DNA of 37,162 nt from Lachnospiraceae bacterium (GTDB taxonomy: Bacteria > Bacillota > Clostridia > Lachnospirales > Lachnospiraceae): contig JAILLI010000175.1 in NCBI GenBank assembly GCA_024693225.1, positions 1 to 37,162 on the forward strand, given 5' to 3'. The notes below the pieces were generated by a model. It did no database searches. It saw only the letters and a program-made list of their open reading frames with translations, and had not been told where the DNA came from. This document shows positions 22,966 through 32,421 of this stretch, in pieces (positions within the stretch are counted from its first letter, which is position 1; every line of letters starts with the position of its first letter). The position numbers and the translations under genes were made by a program.

Positions 22966-25129
22966 GTCCGGCTACAGGTTTATTCCTCTCCTCGTATTTC
23001 TTATTAATTCTGTCAATTTCCTCTTTTATGATATCACCAAATGATGTGTCATCAAGCTCTATGCTTTCCTGTGCTGCTACAGATTTATCTGCAAATGCAT
23101 CAAATACTGCCTGTTTTTCCTCAAGCATTTCCAGAATTCTCTCATCTACTGTATTAACACACAAGAGACGATAAACCAACACATTTCTGGCCTGTCCCAT
23201 TCTATATGCTCGCGAAATCGCTTGATTTTCTATTGATGGTTTAAACTGCGGCTCACAGATCACTACAACGCTGGCGGATTGAATGTTTAGACCGGTACCT
23301 CCCGATTGTATCTGTGCTGGAAGAATCGTTCCGGGCGGAGCATTATCGAATTCATCTATAATTTCCTGCCTTCTCTGCGGAGATATGGATCCGTTTATTG
23401 GGTTAATACACCTATCTGAAAGCAACTCACATACTGCACGTATTGTATCCAAAAAGAATGAAAACACAATAATCTTTCGTCCATCCTCTGCAGCTTCCTC
23501 AACAATCTCTTTTAATCTTCGTCCCTTGCACGAATTAAGAACATCGGGTACATTCCAGGAAACTCTACGGGTAGCCGCATAGTTCTTAGACAAAACGTCT
23601 CGTTCATAGATCTCTTCTTCTTCTCTTGAAAGAACACACCATTCTCTGTTCTCGATCAGTTCTGGTAGTTCCGAAAGAACATCTTCTCTTTTTCGCCGGT
23701 AATATACCGGAGCTATTCTCTCCCTGAACTTTGGCGCTGATGACATAAAAGCAATGCTATGAAGCTGTGATGCAACATTAGGCTGAAGTATAGTTATAAG
23801 ATTAATCATTTCGTCAACCTTATTCTCCAGTGCCGTACCCGTCATAAACATCATCCTGTCTGCATGTGTCGATAGTCTGTAAACATTTCTTGACCTTGCA
23901 GCTTCTGGATTCTTTATATAATGAGCTTCATCAACAACCAAAAGCGTATATCTGAAGTCTTCTGCCAGATTTATATAGCTTGTAGTCTCATAAGTAGTAA
24001 CAGCAACACCACCTGTCTCTATCCATGAATTAAGCGCTGCCTTTCTTCCCGTCCCATGGATTTTTGTAACAGTCAGTCTGCTATGTTTCTCGATCTCACG
24101 ACACCAATTGGTTATTACACTCGCTGGACAAACCACAATAAAAAACTTCGCGCCGGTATTCTTCAGCGAAACCATCGTTGCTATCGCCTGAACCGTCTTG
24201 CCAAGTCCCATCTCATCACCAAGAAGTACTCTTTCCTGATGAAGCGTATATTTTACACCCCATTCTTGATACCGGCGGAGCGTGCACAACAATCCATCCG
24301 GGAAGAAGCACTCATCCTGAATCTCGCGTGCTAATTCTTCTGGAAGGCCATAAACATCATTTTCCGTACCAAAAGATCCTGGGGCAATCTTTTCTAGTAA
24401 TGTGAAATACTTTATTGAATTAAGGCCGAAATCTTGCCAGGCCTCGTCCGGATCAGATCTAATTATGTCATTAAGCGCATATAAGATATCAAGGGCATCT
24501 TGATAATAATTATTGTGCAGTAGCTCGCTCAGTTCATTATATGCACGTTCTGCAGCCTTTTTATTTGTTCCCGAAGCAAATAGCCATTTTACTGACCCAG
24601 TAGCCGGTTGGAGCGCCTGTATATCAAATGAAATCATATTGCCATATTTCATCAGCAGATCACCAGCTCCATCGATACCAGTTAAACTCTTCTGATACTG
24701 ATACAATTCATATATCAGGCTTGTTGAATACTCGTTCCGATTATCTGAGCTTATTCTAATTTTGGTATTTGAATATGATTCCTTGATATAATTGTCGACA
24801 GCCCTCTTAATTGTAAAAGCAGTGTCTTGACTAATACCGTTGATTAAGGCAAGCCTATTTACAGAAACTGCTGAAAGTTGTGCAATCGTTTCGTAACCGG
24901 CATCTTTCAGCGCTTTAATACGTATTCCCGCTTTATCCCTGTTTAGATCATCTATAGGAACACCGTTAAGGATATTATATGCCTCAAAACCCTTTAATTT
25001 TTCGACAGATCCCCTTATTTCTTCCTCGTATTGTTCCTTAAGACTCACAGCTTCATTCAGTTTCGCCCGGATCTTCTCATGTTCTTTTATAATCTTTTTC
25101 GCTTCAAGCGTTGAAAACGGTCTACTCAT
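22958..25129 (-). CDS. SNF2-family helicase
   Basis: 723 residues. An N-terminal coiled coil (about 5-45) and a helix-hairpin-helix-like segment (GYETIAQLSAVSVNRLALINGIS, about 75-100) precede the motor. Motor motifs in order are DEMGLGKTVQAIA (about 310), VVDEAHYIKNPEA (about 400), MFMTGTALENKVDE, IIVFSFFLDTIRAVCE, QSGGTGLNIQSASVVV and SRAYRMGQARNVLVYRL. It is a dsDNA translocase with no fused nuclease. Such enzymes occur in phage and defence loci. It overlaps the 93-residue gene downstream and lies downstream of the type I restriction operon. It ends in TAG. Confidence 0.9.
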   Translation of the reverse strand: MSRPFSTLEAKKIIKEHEKIRAKLNEAVSLKEQYEEEIRGSVEKLKGFEAYNILNGVPIDDLNRDKAGIRIKALKDAGYETIAQLSAVSVNRLALINGISQDTAFTIKRAVDNYIKESYSNTKIRISSDNRNEYSTSLIYELYQYQKSLTGIDGAGDLLMKYGNMISFDIQALQPATGSVKWLFASGTNKKAAERAYNELSELLHNNYYQDALDILYALNDIIRSDPDEAWQDFGLNSIKYFTLLEKIAPGSFGTENDVYGLPEELAREIQDECFFPDGLLCTLRRYQEWGVKYTLHQERVLLGDEMGLGKTVQAIATMVSLKNTGAKFFIVVCPASVITNWCREIEKHSRLTVTKIHGTGRKAALNSWIETGGVAVTTYETTSYINLAEDFRYTLLVVDEAHYIKNPEAARSRNVYRLSTHADRMMFMTGTALENKVDEMINLITILQPNVASQLHSIAFMSSAPKFRERIAPVYYRRKREDVLSELPELIENREWCVLSREEEEIYERDVLSKNYAATRRVSWNVPDVLNSCKGRRLKEIVEEAAEDGRKIIVFSFFLDTIRAVCELLSDRCINPINGSISPQRRQEIIDEFDNAPPGTILPAQIQSGGTGLNIQSASVVVICEPQFKPSIENQAISRAYRMGQARNVLVYRLLCVNTVDERILEMLEEKQAVFDAFADKSVAAQESIELDDTSFGDIIKEEIDRINKKYEERNKPVAGHV

Positions 25130-25208
25130 TGTTTTTTTTATCTCTAGGCAAAATCATTTTATCTATAGCTTTGTGAATGAATTCTCTTGATTTGCTCATT
25201 TTCCTGTT

Positions 25209-25944
25209 TTACTTTTTTAAGTTATACACCTGAGTAATCAAATTCTTAACTGCGTCCATATCAGTATTCGGGTAAAGCTTAAAAGCATATTGCTCTGATG
25301 ACCATTTCCTGTTTGATATATCATATATCATGTCATATTTGTCGTTTAGAGTATCGAGTTTTGCATTCAACACCACTTCCATCCAACCATCCCTCGGCCA
25401 CAATGAGATCAGGCTTCGTTTGCCCATTTTATAGCTTACATATGCTTTCCTCGGAAGATCAAATAGCGTATCATCAATAGACAAAACCACCTTTTTTAGC
25501 CTATCATACAGCGAGTCTGGTACATTATAGTCCGGAAACAATGCTCCTATTGTATATTCTGTTTCCTCGATCTCATCCTCTCCAACAGTGTTCTGACTAT
25601 TTCTGACAAGTTTTTCCGCTCTTCCATGCATTTGGGCGATTGCAAAAAGCATTTCATATGCATCCCACGGATACATGACAAAGAACTCTCTGTTCGCCGA
25701 TATTCTAAGGTCCGGGTTGAGTTTTGCAATAAGATCATGCAGCAGCTTATCTGGATCCTTAACGCCTTGAAGCCTAGGAATCTCATAGGTACAATATACC
25801 TCATACGGAAGCGGTACCGCTGTGCCGGATAGCTCTCTTACCCTTCGATCGACATCTTCTGCATATCCTATCTTGATCCAGTTTTCCATATGAAAACTTT
25901 CATTTGTAAGGACATATATAACCAGTTTTTTCTTGTGAATCCAT
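25209..25944 (-). pseudogene. GIY-YIG (T5orf172)-DUF5655 protein, 5' frameshift
   Basis: The downstream frame encodes KLVIYVLTNESFHMENWIKIGYAEDVDRRVRELS (broken here for reading), then a long family block with LHDLIAKLNPD and REFFVMYPWDAYEML, which match T5orf172/GIY-YIG. A C-terminal DUF5655-like domain (PDSLYDRLKKVV, AYVSYKMGKRSLISLWP) follows. In that frame no ATG, GTG or TTG precedes the GIY-type motif; the first ATG is at 25889, inside the domain. ATG 25944 with AGGGA upstream reads MDSQEKTGYI in another frame, which would continue as YVLTN if two bases (TA) were added in the TTATATATG tract (25913-25922). It is either a frameshifted gene or a slippage-controlled one. The usable ORF from 25889 lacks the first catalytic Tyr. 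Confidence 0.75.
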
Positions 25945-25979
25945 TTAGTCCCTGCCTTTTGATCTGTGTTTTTGTATTA

Positions 25980-26192
25980 TTACAACAGTTTTTTTAGCAC
26001 TTCAGCTTCTTCTTTTGTTAACGACACACCTTTTCCCATCTTCTCATGATTAGGTGCCCAGTCTCTGATATCATACTTAGGTTCACGTCCATTCCACGAT
26101 ATAAGGTTCAGTTCCTTCGTCCATCCTTTTGTAGAGGTGGATAAAATCCCCAGTTCCTCAACTATATTATAATCAAACTCGTTATATGCCAT
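25980..26192 (-). CDS. ydbC: YdbC-like PC4-fold ssDNA-binding protein
   Basis: 70 residues from ATG 26192; GGGAGG 9 nt upstream decides this start over the longer frame from 26255. EELGILSTSTKGWTKELNLI, SWNGREPKYDIRDWAPNHEKM and KGVSLTKEEAEVLKKL match the YdbC family, a bacterial homologue of transcription coactivator PC4 that binds single-stranded DNA. It lies between hsdR and the GIY-YIG gene, so it may be housekeeping cargo or a DNA-repair helper of the island. Confidence 0.88.
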   Translation of the reverse strand: MAYNEFDYNIVEELGILSTSTKGWTKELNLISWNGREPKYDIRDWAPNHEKMGKGVSLTKEEAEVLKKLL

Positions 26193-26387
26193 TGCTCTAT
26201 ACCTCCCAAAAATAAGACTCCACACTGCTTTCCAATGTTTTAAAGCTTCCACCAAAAAGAAGTAAGACTATAGCCCCAAAAGGCACCATTATCTATTTTT
26301 TTAACATCATACTCTACATTTGTTATTGAACTCTTACATTCCAATTATTTCCATTTATTCGATCCCTTCAAATTACTCAGTTATCTT

Positions 26388-29300
26388 TCATCTAATTGGC
26401 TTTACATATATATCTTCCACGTATGTCTCAGGTGTCGCCTCCTCGATTACTCCCGAGTTAGGATCAAATATCTTAGGCTTTCTCAAGCGCTCATACAGAA
26501 CAGATCCTATAGAATCCATGACTTGTTTCATCATATCAGGATCTGCAAACAACCTCTTAAAGAATTCATCATTCTGCTCGTATCTTTCTGCAGCCACTGT
26601 AGGAAAATCCTTCGCAAACAGGAGCATAAACGTGGATCTGTCGTTATTCTTTGCATAATCCTGCCATTTTTCCTGCTTGGCATAGTCATTTTCCATCTGT
26701 ATAAGAACCTTATCCATCTCGGTAAACGCTGTTCCGTACTTCTCATTGATCTTTTCAATGATCATCGTCAAAGGATCCTTCTTTCTCTCTTTATGCCCAG
26801 CTTCCCCGGAAACAGGGCCATATCCGCCTTCACTGCCTTCAAGATCGATACTGCCTTCATAATCCTTCTCCAACTTGTAGTACTCCAGAAGAACCTTATC
26901 ATCTATATCGATCTTTTCCTTGCTTCCTTTCGGTAACATAGAGTACAAGAACTTCGAATATACACTGAACTTGTGTATATCCTTATCAAACAGTCTACAA
27001 ACCTGTGTAATATATGAATACACCCTGTTAAACATGGCAAGTGTAGACTTGAACACATCCTGACGCTCTACTTCAAGGGCATAGAACCTATCCACAGCCG
27101 GGCGAAGTTGTCCCTGCAGTCTTCCAAGATCACCTGCTATCTGCTCGTTTTGGGAATAAAAAATGTCAGCAAATCCCTCCACTTCGCTCGTCTGATAAAC
27201 CCTGAATCCATCAAGCGTATTCTTCATATCATATATAACATTGGGATCTGTAGCCTCAAGCAGTACCGTTTCTTCATAGAATGGCTCAAAGGACGCCTTA
27301 ATATCATCTGCTGAATTCACAAAATCAAGCACAAATGTATCCAACTTTCCCGGAGCGGTACGGTTAAGCCTGGAAAGTGTCTGAACTGCCTTCACTCCGG
27401 AGAGCTTCTTATCTACAAACATTGTATGCAGAAGCGGCTCATCAAATCCTGTCTGATACTTCTCGGCTACGACGAGAATATTATAGTCATCTGTATGGAA
27501 CGCTTCCGGAAGGGCTTTCTCTTTTATAGTCTCGTCATTCTTATTCTTGTTGATACCTTCTTCCGTATAAGATACGCCATCATCCGTTATCTCCCCTGAA
27601 AAAGCAACAAGTACATCCAGATCGTTATATCCTTTTTCTTCTATCTGCCTCTTAAACTCCTTTACATACCTTACTGCATGCAGACGTGAAGGCGTTACAA
27701 CCATTGCTTTAGCACGGCCACCCATCTTATGCCTGGTAATGTTCATGAAATGCTCAAGCATGATCGTGGTTTTCTGAGAAATGTTATGTGGATGCAGTGT
27801 TTCATAGTTAAGTATGGCCTTTGCTCCTGCCACGGTATCCAGTTCAGGATCATCATCGATGGTCTTGAGGATCTTATAATACATCTTATATGTCATATAG
27901 TTCTTCAGAACATCAAGGATAAAGCCTTCTTCTATAGCCTGACGCATGGAATATATATGATATGGATGATATACACCTTCAGCATCTTTCGTTCCGAACA
28001 TCTGCAAGGTTTTGCCCTTCGGAGTTGCAGTAAAGGCGAAGAACGAAAGGTTTTCATGGATCCCCTGCGCTGCAAGTTCGTCTAACAGACGATCCTCGTC
28101 ATCCTTACGGTTGTTCTCATCCTCTTCTTCCATCTCTGCATATTCTTTAAGGATTTCTTCTGTATCTGCCAGAGCGCGTTTTAACTTCTTTGCGGCATCA
28201 CCGGTCTGTGATGAATGTGCCTCATCCACGATGATCGCAAAACGCTTATTATCAGAATTTACTTCTTTATATATGACCGGAAACTTCTGAAGTGTCGTGA
28301 TTATGATACCGGCCCCACCGTTGATGGCATCTTTTAACTGCTGTGAATTCTTGTCTATCTTCTGCACAACACCTTCGACATGGTCAAACTGATACACTGT
28401 TGACTGGAGCTGGCTGTCAAGCACCCTACGGTCTGTAACTATGATAACGGACTGGAATATCTTCTCGTCCATATCGTTATGAAGCCCGGATAATCTGTGG
28501 GCAAGCCATGCAATAGAATTGGATTTGCCAGAGCCTGCGCTATGTTGTATCAGATAGTTCTTTCCTGAACCATTCTCCTTAACATCTGCAAGAAGTTTTG
28601 TTACTACATCAAGCTGATGATATCTCGGGAATATCATGATTTCTGATTTAACTTCGCCGGTCTTATTGTCGATATCCTGCTGAAGATGCATGTATTTCTG
28701 TAATATTTCCAACAAGCGGTCTTTGCAAAGCACATTTTCCCACAGATATGAGGTATCATACCCGTTCTCATTATTGGGATTTCCTTTGCCTCCGACTTTT
28801 CCTGCACCGTTACTGCCCTGATCAAACGGCAGGAAGTACGTATGCGGTCCGGCAAGGCGAGTTGTCATATATACATTTGTAAGATCAACTGCAAAATGAA
28901 CAAGAACACGCTCCTTAAAGGTAAAGATCGCATCTTTTCCGGCTCTGTCAAACTTATACTGATTTATAGCATTGGCAGTGTTCTGTCCGGTAAACTGGCA
29001 CTTAAGTTCCATAGATACCACAGGAATGCCATTTACAAACAGTACAATATCAATACTGTTCTCATTCTTAAGAGAATAGTGAAGCTGTCGCGTACAATGA
29101 AGGATGTTATCCTCATACTGTATACGGCTTGTTTCATTAAGCGACGTTTCCGGCTTCCAAAAAACGGCACGAAACTTGATACCACGATCTGTAAACCCGT
29201 GACGTAGAACATTAAGAAGACTTGTCTGCTTTACCTCCTTACAGAATCTATCTACAATCTGCTTTTCGGAAGTATCTCCGTATATCTTCTCATATTTTCC

Positions 29301-29471
29301 CCATGATTTAGGCTGGCTTTTCTTTATGAATGATACGAATGTACCATTATCAAGCCCAAGCGTACGATTGAATGTCGCCGGATCGCCCTTTTCATATCCA
29401 CCATGGGTTATGAGATATTCTTCTATATCTTGTTCAAAGCGTTTCTCTTTAACATCGAAATCGTTTGGCAT
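26388..29471 (-). CDS. hsdR: Type I restriction endonuclease subunit R
   Basis: 1027 residues. The N-terminal PD-(D/E)XK nuclease region ends in VVSMELKCQFTGQN (about residue 155). The SF2 motor follows: HSAGSGKSNSIAWLAHRL (about 315), IIVDEAHSSQTGD (about 415), FFAFTATPKGKTLQMFG and VVAEKYQTGFDEPLLHTMFVDKKL with TLSRLNRTAPGK. A helical C-terminal region mediates complex assembly. It cleaves unmodified DNA after translocation, in complex with HsdM and HsdS. AAGGAGG precedes ATG 29471, 3 nt after the hsdS stop. All motifs look intact. Confidence 0.97.
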   Translation of the reverse strand: MPNDFDVKEKRFEQDIEEYLITHGGYEKGDPATFNRTLGLDNGTFVSFIKKSQPKSWGKYEKIYGDTSEKQIVDRFCKEVKQTSLLNVLRHGFTDRGIKFRAVFWKPETSLNETSRIQYEDNILHCTRQLHYSLKNENSIDIVLFVNGIPVVSMELKCQFTGQNTANAINQYKFDRAGKDAIFTFKERVLVHFAVDLTNVYMTTRLAGPHTYFLPFDQGSNGAGKVGGKGNPNNENGYDTSYLWENVLCKDRLLEILQKYMHLQQDIDNKTGEVKSEIMIFPRYHQLDVVTKLLADVKENGSGKNYLIQHSAGSGKSNSIAWLAHRLSGLHNDMDEKIFQSVIIVTDRRVLDSQLQSTVYQFDHVEGVVQKIDKNSQQLKDAINGGAGIIITTLQKFPVIYKEVNSDNKRFAIIVDEAHSSQTGDAAKKLKRALADTEEILKEYAEMEEEDENNRKDDEDRLLDELAAQGIHENLSFFAFTATPKGKTLQMFGTKDAEGVYHPYHIYSMRQAIEEGFILDVLKNYMTYKMYYKILKTIDDDPELDTVAGAKAILNYETLHPHNISQKTTIMLEHFMNITRHKMGGRAKAMVVTPSRLHAVRYVKEFKRQIEEKGYNDLDVLVAFSGEITDDGVSYTEEGINKNKNDETIKEKALPEAFHTDDYNILVVAEKYQTGFDEPLLHTMFVDKKLSGVKAVQTLSRLNRTAPGKLDTFVLDFVNSADDIKASFEPFYEETVLLEATDPNVIYDMKNTLDGFRVYQTSEVEGFADIFYSQNEQIAGDLGRLQGQLRPAVDRFYALEVERQDVFKSTLAMFNRVYSYITQVCRLFDKDIHKFSVYSKFLYSMLPKGSKEKIDIDDKVLLEYYKLEKDYEGSIDLEGSEGGYGPVSGEAGHKERKKDPLTMIIEKINEKYGTAFTEMDKVLIQMENDYAKQEKWQDYAKNNDRSTFMLLFAKDFPTVAAERYEQNDEFFKRLFADPDMMKQVMDSIGSVLYERLRKPKIFDPNSGVIEEATPETYVEDIYVKPIR

Positions 29472-29474
29472 GGG

Positions 29475-30665
29475 CTAAACCTCCTTCTTTCCGGTAACAA
29501 CTTCGTAAATGAGGGATTTCTTGTATTCTTTTTTTCTATCAGTTAAATATGTTATTCGTTCAATTAAATTGTCTATTTGCCTTATTTTGAGATTCAACCA
29601 GTTAACTATCTTATTCTGTTCCTGAACATCCGGAACAGGAATAATCATATTGTTATAGTTTGTTTGCGTCATTCCTGGCAAGGTAGTCTGAGAAATATAT
29701 TGCTTATAATCAAAACAAGTTGCCAGATAATAATAGTATTTAAGAACCATTCCATCCTTTGCTTTTACATCAAATGCTGTATCTACGTTCCAGTATGAAC
29801 CTTCAATATAATGTGGAATGTGTAGGGTTGCTCCTTTTCTCCCAATTAAAACACTTGGACCTTCCTTAAATTCTCCACAAGTTTTAAAACTCTTTTCTCC
29901 GCTTCCATATACCGGAATATCTCCCTCTGTTTGAGGATCCGAGCCATTTGTAATTACAACATAATATTTTGCTTTTGATAAAATCCATTTTTCAGGACAT
30001 TGTCCAATCCATTCAACCCCACTATCCTTCATCTCTACATTCGGATCCAGCCCCTTTGTGACAGCCTCTGTGATAACTGATAATTTGTACTCCTTCAGTT
30101 TTTCAATAATCTGCTCCTGTTTGGATATTATTTCATCGATTTTGGAGCATTTGGAATCCAAGTATTCAGCTATCCTTTTCTGCTCCTCTAAAGGCGGAAA
30201 TAACATCGGCAATGATTGGAATTCATCAATATTCAATGTATATCTTATATTTTTGGCATAATGATTAAACTTTCTACCATGTCCAATATACTTGAACCAA
30301 TAATCGGCATATTGAGGATAAACGTCTTTTCTACAAGAAAGAACCTTGTAAGCAGGAGAAATCATTCCGTCAAAGGAACTGATCCCCGAAAAAACTGCCG
30401 ATACATCTAAATCAAATAAGCACATAATAAGATTATTTGTCTTAACAATCTGATAAGTATCAAATGTTTCAGGGAGTTTCCCCTCTGCATTATTAATATC
30501 TTTTTCTTTAACACCTTTTGTTGTAAGAGATAAAAGCTGTGTCGTGCTTGATCTATCCCCCACTATTTCTTTGGAGCAAGTAAATGCATTCTTATTTCTA
30601 TAAATATTCCAATTTTTAGGAATACTCCCTATCCAAGCAATTTTACTATCCTTCATTTCCCTCAT
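29475..30665 (-). CDS. hsdS: Type I restriction specificity subunit S
   Basis: 396 residues with the usual two target-recognition domains, each opened by a WIG-P-W type motif (IAWIGSIPKNWN near residue 8; VEWIGQCPEKW near 215). Each is followed by a helical conserved repeat (EEQKRIAEYLDSKCSKIDEII, and QEQNKIVNWLNLKIRQIDNLI). The subunit sets the DNA sequence recognised by the methylase and nuclease complexes. The ATGA overlap with hsdM shows coupling. No inverted hsdS copy or recombinase is present nearby, so there is no phase-variation shufflon in view. It ends in TAG. Confidence 0.95.
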   Translation of the reverse strand: MREMKDSKIAWIGSIPKNWNIYRNKNAFTCSKEIVGDRSSTTQLLSLTTKGVKEKDINNAEGKLPETFDTYQIVKTNNLIMCLFDLDVSAVFSGISSFDGMISPAYKVLSCRKDVYPQYADYWFKYIGHGRKFNHYAKNIRYTLNIDEFQSLPMLFPPLEEQKRIAEYLDSKCSKIDEIISKQEQIIEKLKEYKLSVITEAVTKGLDPNVEMKDSGVEWIGQCPEKWILSKAKYYVVITNGSDPQTEGDIPVYGSGEKSFKTCGEFKEGPSVLIGRKGATLHIPHYIEGSYWNVDTAFDVKAKDGMVLKYYYYLATCFDYKQYISQTTLPGMTQTNYNNMIIPVPDVQEQNKIVNWLNLKIRQIDNLIERITYLTDRKKEYKKSLIYEVVTGKKEV

Positions 30666-32395
30666 TTGCCAAATACCTCCTCAAGGCTTCCAGACAGTTC
30701 TTTTTCAAGTTCCAGTATTTCTGCCATGATCTCATCAGAGGGTTTAGGAGCCTCATATTTATAGAAATAGCGAGTAAACGGGATCTCATATCCCACTTTA
30801 GATTTCTTTTCATCGATCCATGCATCTGGCGCAAACGGGAGAACCTCTCTTTCGAAGTACTCCTTGATATCTTCCTTCAAAGGCACATTTTCCGTATCAC
30901 GAAGGCTTGAATCCGCTTCAGGCTTGCCCTTCTTAAGAACAGGTTTGCCATCTTCACCAACAACAGGTCTTTCAACAGTGATCTTGGTGTATCCGAAATC
31001 AGAATTATCAAATATCTTGCTGATCTCATTTTCTTTAAAATCACCATATATCTTTGTAATATCCGCGATCTGGCTCTCGGAGATATCATTACGTTTGTTG
31101 CCAAGGGCTTTACGTCTCTTCTCATAGAGTTCATTGGCATTAATAAGCTGTACCTTGCCTTCTCTTATTGTTCCGGCTTTCTTGTTGGATAAAACCCAGA
31201 TATACGTGGCTATACCGGTGTTATAGAAGAGATCATTCGGTAAAGCTATGATCGCCTCAAGCAGGTCATTCTCCAATATGTATTTCCGGATCTCGGAAGG
31301 TCCTGATCCTGCATCACCTGTAAAGAGCGGAGATCCGTTATGGATGATGGCAATACGGCTTCCGCCCTGGCTGATATCCTTCATCTTGGATATAGCAGTC
31401 AAAAGGAACAGCATCTGGCCATCGCTTGCAGCGGGAAGTCCGGCTCCGAATCTGCCGCCGAATCCTAGTTTTGCTTCCTCTTCGATCTTTGCTTTCTCAT
31501 TCTTCCACTCGCGACCAAAAGGCGGATTGCTGAGGATATAGTCAAAAGTCTGATTTTTGAACTGATCATCAGACAGAGTATTTCCGTCCTTGATGAAATC
31601 GGCATTATTGCCCTTTATAAGCATGTCCGCCTTGCATATGGCAAATGTCTGATCATTAAGTTCCTGTCCGAAAGGCACAAGTTCCGCAGATGAATTAAGA
31701 TTATTAAGGTATTCCTCTGCCACAGAAAGCATGCCTCCGGTACCGCACGCCGGGTCATATAGCGTTTTGGCAACGTTTTTTCCAGATAATACATCGTTAT
31801 CATCATAGAACAGTATGTTTACCATGAGCTGTATTACTTCTCTCGGGGTATAGTGCTGCCCTGCGTCTTCGTTATGTGCTTCAGAGAATCTCCGAATGAT
31901 CTCCTCAAATATATATCCCATCTCAAGGTTTGATATCTCGTCGGGATGCAGATTGCCTCTATCCGTCGTGAATTCCTTCAGAACGATATACAATATGCCC
32001 TTATTGGCCATGATTGTGATATGCCGATCAAAATTGAACTTTTCTATGATATCCCGGACATTTTCAGAAAACCCGTTCAGATAATCCTTAAAGTTGTCCT
32101 CAATATTGTCAGGATCAGCCATAAGTCTTTCAAACGTATATTTACTTGTATTGAAAAACTCGAACCCGGACGCCTTGCGAAGCAGTACATCTTTTACAGG
32201 AAGGCTTTTAACCTCCTCATATTTCGCTAATACTGCATCCTTCGTATCTGACAGAATACAGTCAAATCTCCTTATGACCGTAAGCGGAAGGATTACCTCA
32301 CCATATTCATGGGGTTTATATACCCCTGTAAGTTTATCTGCGATTGCCCAGATAAGATCCGCTTTTTGATCGATTTTTGCGCTTCGTGCTGCCAT
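30662..32395 (-). CDS. hsdM: Type I DNA N6-adenine methyltransferase subunit M
   Basis: 577 residues from ATG 32395 (AGGAGG 7 nt upstream; the longer frame from 32428 has no site). The N-terminal helical domain carries ADLIWAIADKLTGVYKPHEYG and VILPLTVIRRFDCIL. The methylase core has DPACGTGGMLSVAEEYL (motif I, about residue 225) and the catalytic NPPFGREWKNEKA (motif IV, about 295). It methylates adenine at the site chosen by HsdS and protects host DNA. It lies 26 nt after the DUF262 gene and is translationally linked to hsdS. Confidence 0.97.
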   Translation of the reverse strand: MAARSAKIDQKADLIWAIADKLTGVYKPHEYGEVILPLTVIRRFDCILSDTKDAVLAKYEEVKSLPVKDVLLRKASGFEFFNTSKYTFERLMADPDNIEDNFKDYLNGFSENVRDIIEKFNFDRHITIMANKGILYIVLKEFTTDRGNLHPDEISNLEMGYIFEEIIRRFSEAHNEDAGQHYTPREVIQLMVNILFYDDNDVLSGKNVAKTLYDPACGTGGMLSVAEEYLNNLNSSAELVPFGQELNDQTFAICKADMLIKGNNADFIKDGNTLSDDQFKNQTFDYILSNPPFGREWKNEKAKIEEEAKLGFGGRFGAGLPAASDGQMLFLLTAISKMKDISQGGSRIAIIHNGSPLFTGDAGSGPSEIRKYILENDLLEAIIALPNDLFYNTGIATYIWVLSNKKAGTIREGKVQLINANELYEKRRKALGNKRNDISESQIADITKIYGDFKENEISKIFDNSDFGYTKITVERPVVGEDGKPVLKKGKPEADSSLRDTENVPLKEDIKEYFEREVLPFAPDAWIDEKKSKVGYEIPFTRYFYKYEAPKPSDEIMAEILELEKELSGSLEEVFGK

Positions 32396-32421
32396 TATCC
32401 GGCCTCCTTTATATATTTGTA

